From the NCBI GenBank assembly GCA_937988775.1, contig CALKHP010000003.1:62001-126000 (forward strand): 64,000 nt of DNA, given 5' to 3'. Positions 1 to 8,220 of the stretch are shown here, piece by piece; positions within the stretch are counted from its first letter, which is position 1, and every line of letters starts with the position of its first letter. This DNA is from an uncultured Alphaproteobacteria bacterium (GTDB lineage: Bacteria; Pseudomonadota; Alphaproteobacteria; Rhizobiales; Beijerinckiaceae). Below the pieces are notes generated by a model that saw only the letters and a list, made by a program, of their open reading frames with translations, had not been told where the DNA came from and did no database searches. The position numbers and the translations under genes are program-made.

Positions 1-215
1 AGGATGCGCATCAAAAGGTCTGCGCGATCGGACGGCTCGAGCACGATGAGCTGGTCGAAACCGATGCCGTGCCGGCGGTCGGCAATGGCGCGCGCGGCAG
101 CCGGCTCGACGGCGACCGGCGTGGTGCGGCCGTCGAGAATGACGAAATCATTGCCGAGCCCGTTCATTTTCAGGAAATGCCGGCCGGCAAGCGGGTGCTG
201 GTTCGTTTGCGCCAT
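1..215 (-). CDS. dapF: Diaminopimelate epimerase, N-terminal part (cut by window edge)
   Basis: DapF converts LL- to meso-diaminopimelate for lysine and peptidoglycan. Only about 71 N-terminal residues lie in the window; the rest runs off the left edge. The family signature near the start, LKMNGLGNDFVILDG, is plain, followed by RRHGIGFDQLIVLE. The start at 215 gives MAQTNQHPLAGR; an in-frame ATG at 221 adds two residues, and neither has a clear Shine-Dalgarno. The gene is divergent from the exported protein at 339. Adjacency of dapF to ffh is common in Hyphomicrobiales. Confidence 0.9.
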   Translation of the reverse strand, partial: MAQTNQHPLAGRHFLKMNGLGNDFVILDGRTTPVAVEPAAARAIADRRHGIGFDQLIVLEPSDRADLLMRI

Positions 216-338
216 GACCATGCCATATATGTAATGTCGGCAGGGGAGCAAATCGGTTATCTCTAGCCGCGTCATTTCGCGAGGGCCGTATCGTCGTTTC
301 TGCAAGGCGGCCGGCCCCAAGGAGTCGCAGAGCCCTCC

Positions 339-1658
339 ATGATGTTTCGTTCGCTCTGTCTGGTGGCGTTGTGTGCCTCCGCCACGGCCGCGGCGGCCGG
401 ATCGCGCGTCACGGTCAGCCCGGTGCACCTGCCGCCGCTGCCGCTCGGCGTGGTGAATTTTCCGAGCGGCAAGGCGTTCAACCTCACCGTCGGCATCGGC
501 TCGGGCGCGTTCCGCGATCCCGGCAGCGCGCAAGCCCGCATCTGGACGATCACCGACCGTGGCCCGAGCGTCGCCTGCACTGACGCGCCGAAGCTGCTCG
601 GCCTCGCGGTGAAGGCGATCTGCGCCGGCGACGAGAGCGGGCGCATCGTGCCGCTGCCGGGCTTCACGCCGACGATCTACGGTTTCGACCTGCGCGCCGG
701 GCTCGCCGCGAGCACGGCCGTGACCCTGCCGCTCAAGGGCCGGTCGGGGCGGCCGGTGACCGGGCTGTCGAACCCGCTCGGCCAGGTGCCGACGGAAGCG
801 AATTTCGATATCGAGGGCCGCAAGCTGGCGCCCAACCCGTCGGGGCTCGATCCGAAGGCGCTGGTGCGGCTCTCCGACGGCACGTTCTGGGTCGCCGATA
901 CCTACGGCCCCTCGATCCTGCGCGTCGATGCCGACGGCACGGTGCTGAAGCGGCTGGTGCCGAAAGGGCTTGGCGCCGATCTCGCCGGGGCCGATTACGC
1001 GGTCGAGGAGGCGCTGCCGGCGATCTTCGCCCGGCGCCAGCCCAATCACGGCCTCGAGGGGCTCGCCATCTCGCCGGACGAGAATTATCTTTACCTGACC
1101 ATGCAGGGCGCGCTCGGCAATCCCGATGCCGAAACCGCGATCCACTCGGCGAATATCCGCATCCTCAAACTGTCGCTCGCCACGGAAACGCCGGTGGCGG
1201 AATATCTCTACCGGCTCGATCCGCCCGATGCCTTCAAGGCCGATGCCGCGCCCGATGCGTTCGCCGGCCCGCTGCTCCAGAACATGGTCGGGGTCAGCGA
1301 AACGGTGGCGATCGGCGCCGACCGGCTGCTGGTGCTGGAACGGCTCGACCGTGGCGCGCGCATCTACGCGATCGATTTGCGCGATGCGACCGAGGTCACG
1401 GCAACCTATGACGATCCGAGCTGGAGCCCGTCACTCGAGAGCCTTGATGTCGCCGGGCTTGCCGGGCAGGGTCTGGCGCCGCTGCACAAGACGCTCATTT
1501 TCGACGGCGACAAGACGCCCGGCCTGCCGCGCAAGCTCGAGGGCATGGCGCTGTTGTCGGACCGGGCGCTGATCGTGCTCAACGATAATGATTTCGGGAT
1601 CACCGGCGAAGAGAACCGCATGCTCAAATTGCAGTTCCGGAGCCGTATCGTCAAATAG
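339..1658 (+). CDS. Exported esterase-like/phytase-fold family protein
   Basis: A 439-residue secreted protein with a hydrophobic signal peptide (about residues 1-20, ending TAAAAG). The body resembles the 'esterase-like activity of phytase' family (a beta-propeller fold): ITDRGPS near residue 70, GTFWVADTYGPSILRVD mid-protein and HGLEGLAISPDENYLYL after it. The substrate is unknown; the family name rests on weak biochemical evidence, so no reaction is assigned. A second ATG follows directly (342). AAGGAG lies about 14 nt upstream, a long spacing. The gene is followed after 40 nt by another exported protein, possibly co-transcribed. Confidence 0.75.
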   Translation: MMFRSLCLVALCASATAAAAGSRVTVSPVHLPPLPLGVVNFPSGKAFNLTVGIGSGAFRDPGSAQARIWTITDRGPSVACTDAPKLLGLAVKAICAGDESGRIVPLPGFTPTIYGFDLRAGLAASTAVTLPLKGRSGRPVTGLSNPLGQVPTEANFDIEGRKLAPNPSGLDPKALVRLSDGTFWVADTYGPSILRVDADGTVLKRLVPKGLGADLAGADYAVEEALPAIFARRQPNHGLEGLAISPDENYLYLTMQGALGNPDAETAIHSANIRILKLSLATETPVAEYLYRLDPPDAFKADAAPDAFAGPLLQNMVGVSETVAIGADRLLVLERLDRGARIYAIDLRDATEVTATYDDPSWSPSLESLDVAGLAGQGLAPLHKTLIFDGDKTPGLPRKLEGMALLSDRALIVLNDNDFGITGEENRMLKLQFRSRIVK

Positions 1659-1697
1659 AACCGCCGTCCCGCGTGGATGGCATCCGGAGAGTTCGAC

Positions 1698-2408
1698 ATG
1701 CGAACAATGGCCTTTTTCTTCGCCGCCGCGCTCGGCCTCGGCGCGCTCGCGCCGGCGATTGCGCAAACCGGAACGCCGCAGGGGCCGACGCCGGCGCCGA
1801 CGCCGAGCCAGGTGACGCCGGCGCAGACGGCTGCACCGACGCCAGCCCAGGCGCAAGCACCGACGCCGACGCCGGCTCCCGGCACCGCGAGCCCAGCCAC
1901 GCCCGATCAGGGCCAGCCCGATGCGGTCGACACCACCATGGCCGGCGAGGAAATCACGCTTGCCGCCCGTCCCGCCCTGTCGCTCAAGGGCGATGCGAGC
2001 TGGGATAGCGGTTTCGAGACGCTGGTGAAGGCATTCGCGACGCTGCAGGCTGAAGCGAAGAAGGCCGGCTTGGCGGTCGATGGCCGTCCGGAGGCGTTCT
2101 TCATCCAGACCGACGACACCAATTTCAAATACGAGGCGCTGCTGCCGCTCAAGAGCGCCGCGCCGGCCGGCACCAGCCTCGGCGCCGGCGTCACGGCGGG
2201 CGAGACGCCGGCCGGCAAGACGGTGCGCTTCCCGAATTCCGGGCCTTATGACGATATCGACTCGGTCTACGAGGCGATCAGTGCCTATCTCGACGACAAG
2301 AACATCACCGCGCGCAGCACCGGCTCGTTCATGGAGGAATACCTGACCGACCCGAAGGATTCGGCCGATCCGGCGTTGCGCATGAATGTCTATGTCTTCA
2401 TCGAATGA
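1698..2408 (+). CDS. Exported protein with GyrI-like ligand-binding domain
   Basis: About 236 residues. The start at ATG 1698 is preferred because it begins a clean signal peptide (MRTMAFFFAAALGLGALAPAIAQ region) and GGAG lies upstream; an ATG at 1677 would only add seven polar residues. Residues about 25-75 are a low-complexity Pro/Thr/Ala linker rich in PTPAP-type repeats. The C-terminal 150 residues resemble the GyrI/AraC effector-binding fold, with the typical ending NVYVFIE. The periplasmic location suggests small-molecule binding outside the cytoplasm; the ligand is unknown. Confidence 0.7.
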   Translation: MRTMAFFFAAALGLGALAPAIAQTGTPQGPTPAPTPSQVTPAQTAAPTPAQAQAPTPTPAPGTASPATPDQGQPDAVDTTMAGEEITLAARPALSLKGDASWDSGFETLVKAFATLQAEAKKAGLAVDGRPEAFFIQTDDTNFKYEALLPLKSAAPAGTSLGAGVTAGETPAGKTVRFPNSGPYDDIDSVYEAISAYLDDKNITARSTGSFMEEYLTDPKDSADPALRMNVYVFIE

Positions 2409-2486
2409 CGCGCTTTCCGGCGCTTTATTGACGGGGCGACGCTTCAAGCGTATGGAAGCGCCACTTCGCCACCTGGTGAACCCGAT

Positions 2487-2549
2487 ACCGCCCAAGCCGG
2501 ACGCGAGCCGGCTGGGTCCACGCCCGACGACGATATTCGTTCTCGGGCG
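2487..2549 (+). promoter_or_regulatory. Structured leader of ffh: two stem-loops
   Basis: The 169-nt gap before ffh holds two hairpins. The first is CCCAAGCCGG (2491-2500) with CCGGCTGGG (2508-2516), nine pairs with one bulged A and a 7-nt loop. The second is CGCCCGA (2521-2527) with TCGGGCG (2543-2549) and a 15-nt loop. No T-run follows either, so they are not simple terminators. This could be a cis-regulatory leader or merely GC-rich pairing. Confidence 0.35.
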
Positions 2550-2577
2550 CGCAAACCGTTTGGAGCAATAGAGGCAC

Positions 2578-4125
2578 ATGTTCGAGGGATTGTCAGGCCG
2601 GCTTTCCGGCATCCTCGACAAGCTGAAGGGCCGCGGCGCGCTCTCCGAGAGCGATGTCGGCGAGGCGATGCGCGAGATCCGCCGGGCGCTGCTCGAGGCG
2701 GATGTGGCGCTCGACGTGGTGCGCTCGTTCACCGACAAGGTGCGGGCACGCGCCGTCGGCGCCGAGGTCGTCAAGTCGGTGACGCCGGGCCAGATGGTCG
2801 TCAAGATCGTGCATGACCAACTCGTCGAGATGCTGGGTTCGGAAGCCGAGCCGATCAGCCTTGCCGCGAGCGCACCCGTCGCCATCCTGATGGTCGGGTT
2901 GCAGGGCTCGGGCAAGACCACGACCACGGCCAAGATCGCCAGGCGGCTGAGCGGTGAGGGCAAGCGCAAGGTGCTGATGGCCTCGCTCGATACGCGCCGG
3001 CCGGCCGCCATGCAGCAACTCGCGGTGCTCGGCGAGCAGGTTTCCGTCGAGACGCTGCCGATCGTCGCCGGCCAGAGCGCGGTGCAGATCGCGCGCCGCG
3101 CCGCCGAGGCGGCGCGCCTTGGCGGTTTCGACGTGGTGATGCTCGATACCGCCGGCCGCACCACGGTCGACGAAGCGCTGATGGTCGAGGTCGCCGAGGT
3201 CGAGAAGGCGACCAATTCGCATGAGGTGCTGCTCGTCGCCGATGCGCTGACCGGCCAGGACGCGGTCAATACCGCGCGCGCCTTCGGATCCCGCGTCGGC
3301 CTGACCGGCATCGTGCTGACCCGCGTCGACGGCGATGGCCGTGGCGGCGCAGCGCTGTCGATGCGCGCCGTCACCGGCAAGCCGATCAAGCTGATCGGCA
3401 CCGGCGAGAAGATGGATGCGCTCGAGGATTTCCATCCCGCCCGCATCGCCAACCGCATCCTCGGCATGGGCGACATCGTCTCGCTCGTCGAGCGCGCGGC
3501 GCAGAATATCGACCAGGACAAGGCGCTCGCCATCGCCGAGAAGATGCGCAAGGGCAAGTTCGACCTCGAGGACCTGCGCGGCCAGTTGCAGCAGATGGAG
3601 AAGATGGGCGGGCTCGGCGGCATGATGGGCATGCTGCCCGGCGTCGCCAAGATGAAGAACCAGCTCGCCAACGCCAAGATGGACGACAAGGCGCTCAAGC
3701 GTCAGGTCGCGATCATCGGCTCGATGACGCCGGCCGAGCGCCGCAACCCCGAACTGCTCAAGAACAGCCGCAAGAAACGCATCGCCGCCGGCTCGGGCAC
3801 GAGCGCCGAGGAGATCAACAAGCTCCTCAAGATGCATCGCGGCATGGCCGACATGATGAAGATGATGGCCGGCAACAAGGGCGGCGGCATGATGGCCAGG
3901 ATGGCCTCGGCCTTTGGCCTTGGCGGCGGCATGCCGCAGCCGACGCCGGAGCAGATCGAGGCGCTGCAGAAGCAGATGGGCGGCAAGTTGCCCGAGATGC
4001 CGGCCGAGCTGCTCAAGGGCGGCGGCCCCAAGCTGTCCGGCCTTCCCGGCTTGCCGGGTCTGGGCGCCCGGCCGCCGGGCCTGCCCGGCCTCGGCGGCGC
4101 AAACCCCTTCGGAAAGAAGAAATGA
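2578..4125 (+). CDS. ffh: Signal recognition particle protein Ffh
   Basis: Ffh, the SRP54 GTPase that with 4.5S RNA targets inner-membrane proteins to FtsY. The N domain is at about residues 1-90. G1 is GLQGSGKTT at 107-115, followed by LDTAGRT, TRVDGDGRGGAA and the conserved GTGEKMDALEDFHP. The M domain is methionine-rich (GGMMGMLPG, RGMADMMKMMAG) and the C-terminus is a Gly/Pro/Leu-rich tail. Its 515 residues are normal for alphaproteobacteria. Ribosomal gene rpsP follows. Confidence 0.98.
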   Translation: MFEGLSGRLSGILDKLKGRGALSESDVGEAMREIRRALLEADVALDVVRSFTDKVRARAVGAEVVKSVTPGQMVVKIVHDQLVEMLGSEAEPISLAASAPVAILMVGLQGSGKTTTTAKIARRLSGEGKRKVLMASLDTRRPAAMQQLAVLGEQVSVETLPIVAGQSAVQIARRAAEAARLGGFDVVMLDTAGRTTVDEALMVEVAEVEKATNSHEVLLVADALTGQDAVNTARAFGSRVGLTGIVLTRVDGDGRGGAALSMRAVTGKPIKLIGTGEKMDALEDFHPARIANRILGMGDIVSLVERAAQNIDQDKALAIAEKMRKGKFDLEDLRGQLQQMEKMGGLGGMMGMLPGVAKMKNQLANAKMDDKALKRQVAIIGSMTPAERRNPELLKNSRKKRIAAGSGTSAEEINKLLKMHRGMADMMKMMAGNKGGGMMARMASAFGLGGGMPQPTPEQIEALQKQMGGKLPEMPAELLKGGGPKLSGLPGLPGLGARPPGLPGLGGANPFGKKK

Positions 4126-4126
4126 A

Positions 4127-4212
4127 GAAGCGAATGGCGAATAGAGAGTAGCGAATAGCAGGCTGCGGCAAGCTATTCGTCATCTCCACTCTCTACTCGC
4201 TATCTTCTACTC
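4127..4212. repeat. Intergenic GCGAATAG / CTACTCGC inverted and tandem repeat
   Basis: Between ffh and rpsP lies an AT-richer element unlike its surroundings. GCGAATAGC at 4151-4159 pairs with GCTATTCGT at 4172-4180. Outside that pair, the left arm repeats GCGAAT and GAGAGTAGC and the right arm repeats CTACTCGCTAT and CTCCCTACTCGC, so the arms are made of degenerate short units. Similar elements occur between genes in Bradyrhizobium relatives (from memory). Confidence 0.6.
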
Positions 4213-4246
4213 CCTACTCGCTGATACAACTGGAGCTTTACGTACA

Positions 4247-4657
4247 ATGTCCCTCAAGATCCGTCTCGCCCGTGGCGGCGCCAAGAAGCGTCCGCATTAC
4301 TCGATCGTCGTCGCCGACAGCCGCTATCCGCGCGATGGCCGCTTCATCGAGAAGATCGGCGTTTTCGATCCGCTGAAGCCGCAGGATTCGGCCGAGCGCG
4401 TCAAGATCGATCTCGACAAGGCCAAGGATTGGGTCGCCAAGGGCGCGCAGCCGACCGACCGCGTGCTGCGCTTCCTCGATGCCGCCGGCGTGATCAAGCG
4501 CCCGGCGCGCGTCAACCCGGACAAGGCCAAGCCGAAGAAGAAGGCGCAGGAGCGCACGGCTGCCGCCGCGGCTGCCGCCGAAGCCGCCGCCAGCGCCGCC
4601 GCTGCAGCCGCCGAGGCGCCTGCTGAAGCCTCGGCCGAGGCGCCTTCTGCTGAGTAA
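4247..4657 (+). CDS. rpsP: 30S ribosomal protein S16
   Basis: S16, a small-subunit assembly protein. The N-terminal part is canonical: MSLKIRLARGGAKKRPHYSI, then VADSRYPRDGRFIEKIGVFDP. The core ends at about residue 85. The remaining ~50 residues are a basic then Ala/Glu-rich tail, making the protein 136 residues, against about 80-90 in many bacteria. Such tails are seen in alphaproteobacteria. GGAG lies about 12 nt upstream. Its stop overlaps the inferred rimM start. Confidence 0.97.
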   Translation: MSLKIRLARGGAKKRPHYSIVVADSRYPRDGRFIEKIGVFDPLKPQDSAERVKIDLDKAKDWVAKGAQPTDRVLRFLDAAGVIKRPARVNPDKAKPKKKAQERTAAAAAAAEAAASAAAAAAEAPAEASAEAPSAE

Positions 4658-5195
4658 GAGCGACCATCCGGCGGTTGCGGGTCTCGACGCTCCGGTCCTG
4701 CTCGGCATTGTCGGGGCGCCGCATGGCGTGCGCGGCGAGGTGCGGGTCAAGTCGTATACGGCTGACCCGGCCGATCTCGGCCGCTACGGCGCGCTGAGCG
4801 CAGAGGATGGCCGCCGCTTCGAGGTGCTTTCGATCCGGCCCGCCAAGGATGTTGTCGTCGTGCGCTTCAAGGGGCTCGACGACCGCAATGCGGTGGAAGC
4901 GCTGAACGGCGTCAAGCTGTTCGTCGCCCGCGCCGTGCTGCCGCCGCCCGAGGACGAGGACGAGTTCCTGCATGCCGATCTGATCGGGCTCAGGGCCGAG
5001 ACCGAACAGGGCGAGGAACTCGGCCGTGTCAGTGCCGTGCACAATTTCGGTGGCGGCGACATGGTGGAGGTGCAGCCGGCCAAGGGGCCGAGCCTGCTGT
5101 TTGCCTTCACGCGCGCGATCGTGCCGGTGATCGATATCGCCGGCGGGCGCGTCGTCATCGTGCCGCCGCATGAGGAAGAGGTGCCGGGGGAATAG
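4650..5195 (+). CDS. rimM: Ribosome maturation factor RimM
   Basis: RimM binds S19 and matures the 30S head. The conserved N-terminal motif VLLGIVGAPHGVRGEVRVKS is complete only if translation starts upstream of the GTG at 4728, which falls inside GVRGEV. No ATG, GTG or TTG exists in frame between the rpsP region and 4728. A CTG at 4650 would give (M)SKSDHPAVAGLDAPVLLG, close to the M-S-K-S start of relatives (from memory), and overlaps the rpsP stop by 8 nt. I therefore infer a CTG start. The C-terminal PRC-barrel (VSAVHNFGGGDMVEV) is intact. Confidence 0.85.
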   Translation: MSKSDHPAVAGLDAPVLLGIVGAPHGVRGEVRVKSYTADPADLGRYGALSAEDGRRFEVLSIRPAKDVVVVRFKGLDDRNAVEALNGVKLFVARAVLPPPEDEDEFLHADLIGLRAETEQGEELGRVSAVHNFGGGDMVEVQPAKGPSLLFAFTRAIVPVIDIAGGRVVIVPPHEEEVPGE

Positions 5196-5230
5196 CGTTC
5201 CCGGCACGCGCCGCGCTTTTCCGAAGCGGG

Positions 5231-5312
5231 ATCGGCGGATCAAGTCCGCCGATGACGGCCGAGATATTGGCGCCGTCCCTTCAGCCGTCATGGGCCGGCT
5301 TGACCGGCCCAT
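5231..5312. repeat. Pair of intergenic palindromes with TCAAG / CTTGA loops
   Basis: ATCGGCGGA (5231-5239), loop TCAAG, TCCGCCGAT (5245-5253); and ATGGGCCGG (5290-5298), loop CTTGA, CCGGCCCAT (5304-5312). Both have perfect 9-bp arms and complementary 5-nt loops, in the convergent gap between rimM and the DapA-like gene. They may act as terminators in both directions. Related hairpins stand before leuB. Confidence 0.7.
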
Positions 5313-5366
5313 CCCGACAGGAAGGGCGCAACGCGTCCGGGCCCGCCTTGTTCACGCCGGCCTTGT

Positions 5367-6311
5367 TCACGCCGCTTTGGGCAGATCGGCGGCGCGCCGG
5401 TCGCTGCGGGCGAGGCGCGCGAGCAGGAACTCGACCTCGGCCTTGGCCGCCGCCGACAGGGCCGAGCCCGGCTTCCGCTGCGCGTCGCAGGCGATGAAGC
5501 CGCGCCGCATCATGACATATTTGCGCACCGCGAGGCCAAGCCCCTGCTGCTGCTCGTAGCGCATCAGCGGCAGATGCGCGTCGAACAGGTCATGGGCCTC
5601 GTCGCGCCGGCCGGCCTTTTGCAGCCGCACCACGTCGGCGAGCATTTCCGGGAAGGCGTAGCCGGTCATGGCGCCGTCGGCGCCGCGCTCCATCTCGAAA
5701 TCGAGGAACAGGCCGCCATTGCCGGTCAGGATCGAGATCGGCCTGAGCGAGCCGTCGCGCTGGAAGCCGCGCAGCGTCGAGATCTTCTCCAGCCCGGGCC
5801 AGTCCTCGTGCTTGAGCATGACGCAGGACGGATTGTCCTGCACGATCTGGCGAATGACCTTCGGCGTCATCTGCACCGACAGCGTCAGCGGATAATCCTG
5901 GATCACGAACGGGATGTCGCGGCCGATCTCCTCGACGGCCTGCGCGTAGTAACTGACGATCTGGTCGTCGGTGCGCAGCGTGCGCGGCGGCGCGATCATC
6001 ACGCCGGCGGCGCCCTTGGCCATCACGGCGTGCGACAGCGCGCGCATCGCGGCGAGGCCCGGCGCCGAGACGCCGACGATCACCGGCAGCTTGCCGAAGC
6101 CGGCAATGAAGCGCTGCGTGATGGCGAGCGATTCCTCGGGCTCGAGCTTGGGCGCCTCGCCCATGATGCCGAGCACGGTGACGCCGGTCGCCCCTGCCGC
6201 GAGATAGCGCGCGATCAGCGTCTCGACCGAAGCCTCGTCGATGCGCCCGTCGGCATGGAACGGCGTCGGCGCGATCGGGAACAGGCCGGCCGCCTTGGCA
6301 TCGAGGAGCAT
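5367..6311 (-). CDS. Dihydrodipicolinate synthase/N-acetylneuraminate lyase family protein
   Basis: A 314-residue (beta/alpha)8 class I aldolase-fold protein. The Schiff-base lysine is K167 (CVMLKHEDW) and the catalytic tyrosine Y140 (VIQDYP). The usual GTTGE substrate loop is GIMGE (residues 48-52), which argues against true DapA. It is divergent from an IlvD/Edd dehydratase, a pairing common in sugar-acid catabolism (2-keto-3-deoxy acid dehydratase or aldolase after the aldonate dehydratase), so a role in pentonate/hexonate breakdown is likely. AAGGA lies 8-9 nt upstream of the ATG. Confidence 0.85.
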   Translation of the reverse strand: MLLDAKAAGLFPIAPTPFHADGRIDEASVETLIARYLAAGATGVTVLGIMGEAPKLEPEESLAITQRFIAGFGKLPVIVGVSAPGLAAMRALSHAVMAKGAAGVMIAPPRTLRTDDQIVSYYAQAVEEIGRDIPFVIQDYPLTLSVQMTPKVIRQIVQDNPSCVMLKHEDWPGLEKISTLRGFQRDGSLRPISILTGNGGLFLDFEMERGADGAMTGYAFPEMLADVVRLQKAGRRDEAHDLFDAHLPLMRYEQQQGLGLAVRKYVMMRRGFIACDAQRKPGSALSAAAKAEVEFLLARLARSDRRAADLPKAA

Positions 6312-6501
6312 GGAATTGGTCCTTTCGAGAAGAGTGGCGATCGGGCGGTCATCGGCCGCGCATGGCGCAGATTGGCATATTCCGCCGCGCCGCCAAAGCC
6401 TGTCGCTTGCGAAATCGCGACCTTTGCATATGGCGTTGCAAGGCCGGTCTCGGCTATTGCTTGGGCCCCGGCGAGAGCCGGCGGTTCAAGGGGAAGATGG
6501 C

Positions 6502-8208
6502 ATGGCCAAGGGATTGCGCAAGAGTCTGACGAGCTATGGCGACGATGCGTTCGCGCTGTTCCTGCGCAAGGCGTTCATCAAGGCGATGGGCTATTCCGAC
6601 GATGCGCTCGAGCGCCCGATCGTCGGCATCACCAACACCTATAGCGACTACAACCCGTGCCACGGCAACGTGCCCGACCTGATCGAGGCGGTGAAGCGTG
6701 GCGTGATGCTGGCCGGCGGCATGCCGATGGTGTTCCCGACCATCTCGATCCACGAGAGCTTCGCGCACCCGACCTCGATGTTCCTGCGCAACCTGATGGC
6801 GATGGACACCGAGGAGATGATCAAGGCGCAGCCGATGGATGCGGTCGTGGTGATCGGCGGCTGCGACAAGACGCTGCCGGCACAGATCATGGCAGCCGCA
6901 AGCGTCGACCTGCCGACGATCGTCGTGCCGGTCGGGCCAATGGTCGTCGGCCACCACAAGGGCGAGGTGCTCGGCGCCTGCACCGATTGCCGCCGGCTGT
7001 GGAGCGCGCACCGCGCCGGTGAGTTGGACGAGGCCGAGATCAACGCCGTCAACGGCCGGCTCGCGCCCTCCGTCGGCACCTGCATGGTGATGGGCACGGC
7101 GAGCACCATGGCCTGCATCACCGAGGCGCTCGGCCTGGCGCTGCCGATGAGCGCGACGATTCCCGCGCCCCATGCCGAGCGCCTGCGCCTCGCCGAGGCG
7201 AGCGGGCGGCGCGCGGCGGAGATGGCGGTCTCGGGCGGCCCGCGCCCGAGCGAATTGCTGACGCCGGCCGCGTTCCGCAACGCAGCCGTGGTGCTGCAGG
7301 CGATCGGCGGCTCGACCAACGGCATCATACACCTGACGGCGATCGCCAACCGCACCCCGCACGGCTTCGCGCTCGATACGCTCGACGAGATCGGCCGCAA
7401 GGTGCCGGTGCTGGTCGACCTCAAGCCGTCCGGCGCGCATTACATGGAGCATTTCCACCATGCCGGCGGCGTGCCCAAGCTGCTGCAACAGCTTGGCGAG
7501 CTGATCGATGTCTCGGCCGCGACCGTTGGCGGCGGCACGCTCGCCGATGTGGTGGCTGGTGCCGAGGAGGTGCCCGGGCAGGACGTGATCCGTTCGCGCG
7601 ACAACCCGATCAAGGCGGAAGGCTCGATGGCGGTGCTCTATGGCAACCTGGCGCCGGGCGGCGCGGTGATCAAGCAGGCCGCCGCCTCGCCCCGGCTGAT
7701 CAGCCATACCGGGCGCGCACTGGTGTTCGATTCGGTCGAGGACATGGCGGCGCGCATCGACGATCCCGATCTCGACGTCACGGCGGACGATGTGCTGGTG
7801 CTGCGCAATACCGGCCCGAAAGGCGCGCCCGGCATGCCGGAAGCCGGTTACCTGCCGATCCCGAAGAAACTCGGCCGGCAAGGCGTCAAGGACATGGTGC
7901 GGATTTCCGATGCGCGCATGAGCGGCACGGCCTTCGGCACCATCGTGCTGCATATCACGCCGGAATCGGCCGCCGGCGGACCGCTCGGCGCGGTTCGATC
8001 CGGCGACATGATCCGGCTCGACGTCGCGTCGCGCCGCATCGAGGTGCTGATCGACGATGCGGAACTCGCCGCCCGCATGGCGCGGCTGGCCGAGACGCCC
8101 GCCATGGCGCGGCCGGCGCGCGGCTATGGCCGGCTCTATCACGATGCCGTGCTGCAGGCGGATGAGGGCTGCGACTTCGATTTCCTGGTTCGCAAACCGC
8201 CGGAATGA
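6502..8208 (+). CDS. IlvD/Edd family dehydratase (probable sugar-acid dehydratase)
   Basis: A 568-residue [Fe-S] dehydratase. The three cluster cysteines of the family are C53 (NPCHGN), C121 (GGCDKT, with the modified lysine K123) and C194 (GTCMVMGTASTM). The start at ATG 6502 has AGGGGAAG upstream and gives MAKGLRKSLTSYGDD; frames further upstream are not conserved-looking. It could be dihydroxy-acid dehydratase, but the divergent DapA-like partner favours an aldonate/pentonate dehydratase. Truncated haemoglobin and trmD follow closely. Confidence 0.85.
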   Translation: MAKGLRKSLTSYGDDAFALFLRKAFIKAMGYSDDALERPIVGITNTYSDYNPCHGNVPDLIEAVKRGVMLAGGMPMVFPTISIHESFAHPTSMFLRNLMAMDTEEMIKAQPMDAVVVIGGCDKTLPAQIMAAASVDLPTIVVPVGPMVVGHHKGEVLGACTDCRRLWSAHRAGELDEAEINAVNGRLAPSVGTCMVMGTASTMACITEALGLALPMSATIPAPHAERLRLAEASGRRAAEMAVSGGPRPSELLTPAAFRNAAVVLQAIGGSTNGIIHLTAIANRTPHGFALDTLDEIGRKVPVLVDLKPSGAHYMEHFHHAGGVPKLLQQLGELIDVSAATVGGGTLADVVAGAEEVPGQDVIRSRDNPIKAEGSMAVLYGNLAPGGAVIKQAAASPRLISHTGRALVFDSVEDMAARIDDPDLDVTADDVLVLRNTGPKGAPGMPEAGYLPIPKKLGRQGVKDMVRISDARMSGTAFGTIVLHITPESAAGGPLGAVRSGDMIRLDVASRRIEVLIDDAELAARMARLAETPAMARPARGYGRLYHDAVLQADEGCDFDFLVRKPPE

Positions 8209-8220
8209 TACAGGGCAGCG

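Noticed and set aside
2481..2520. Similarity of GGTGAACCCG... upstream of ffh to the 4.5S SRP RNA
   Set aside because: The diagnostic GGAAGCAGCC and GTCAGG loop sequences of SRP RNA are absent; only the GGTGAACC string matches.
6312..6501. FNR/FixK-like half sites (TTGCGAAATCGCGA, TTGCATATGG...GTTGCAA) between the DapA-like and IlvD genes
   Set aside because: Spacing between half sites is not six bases, so they do not fit the box.
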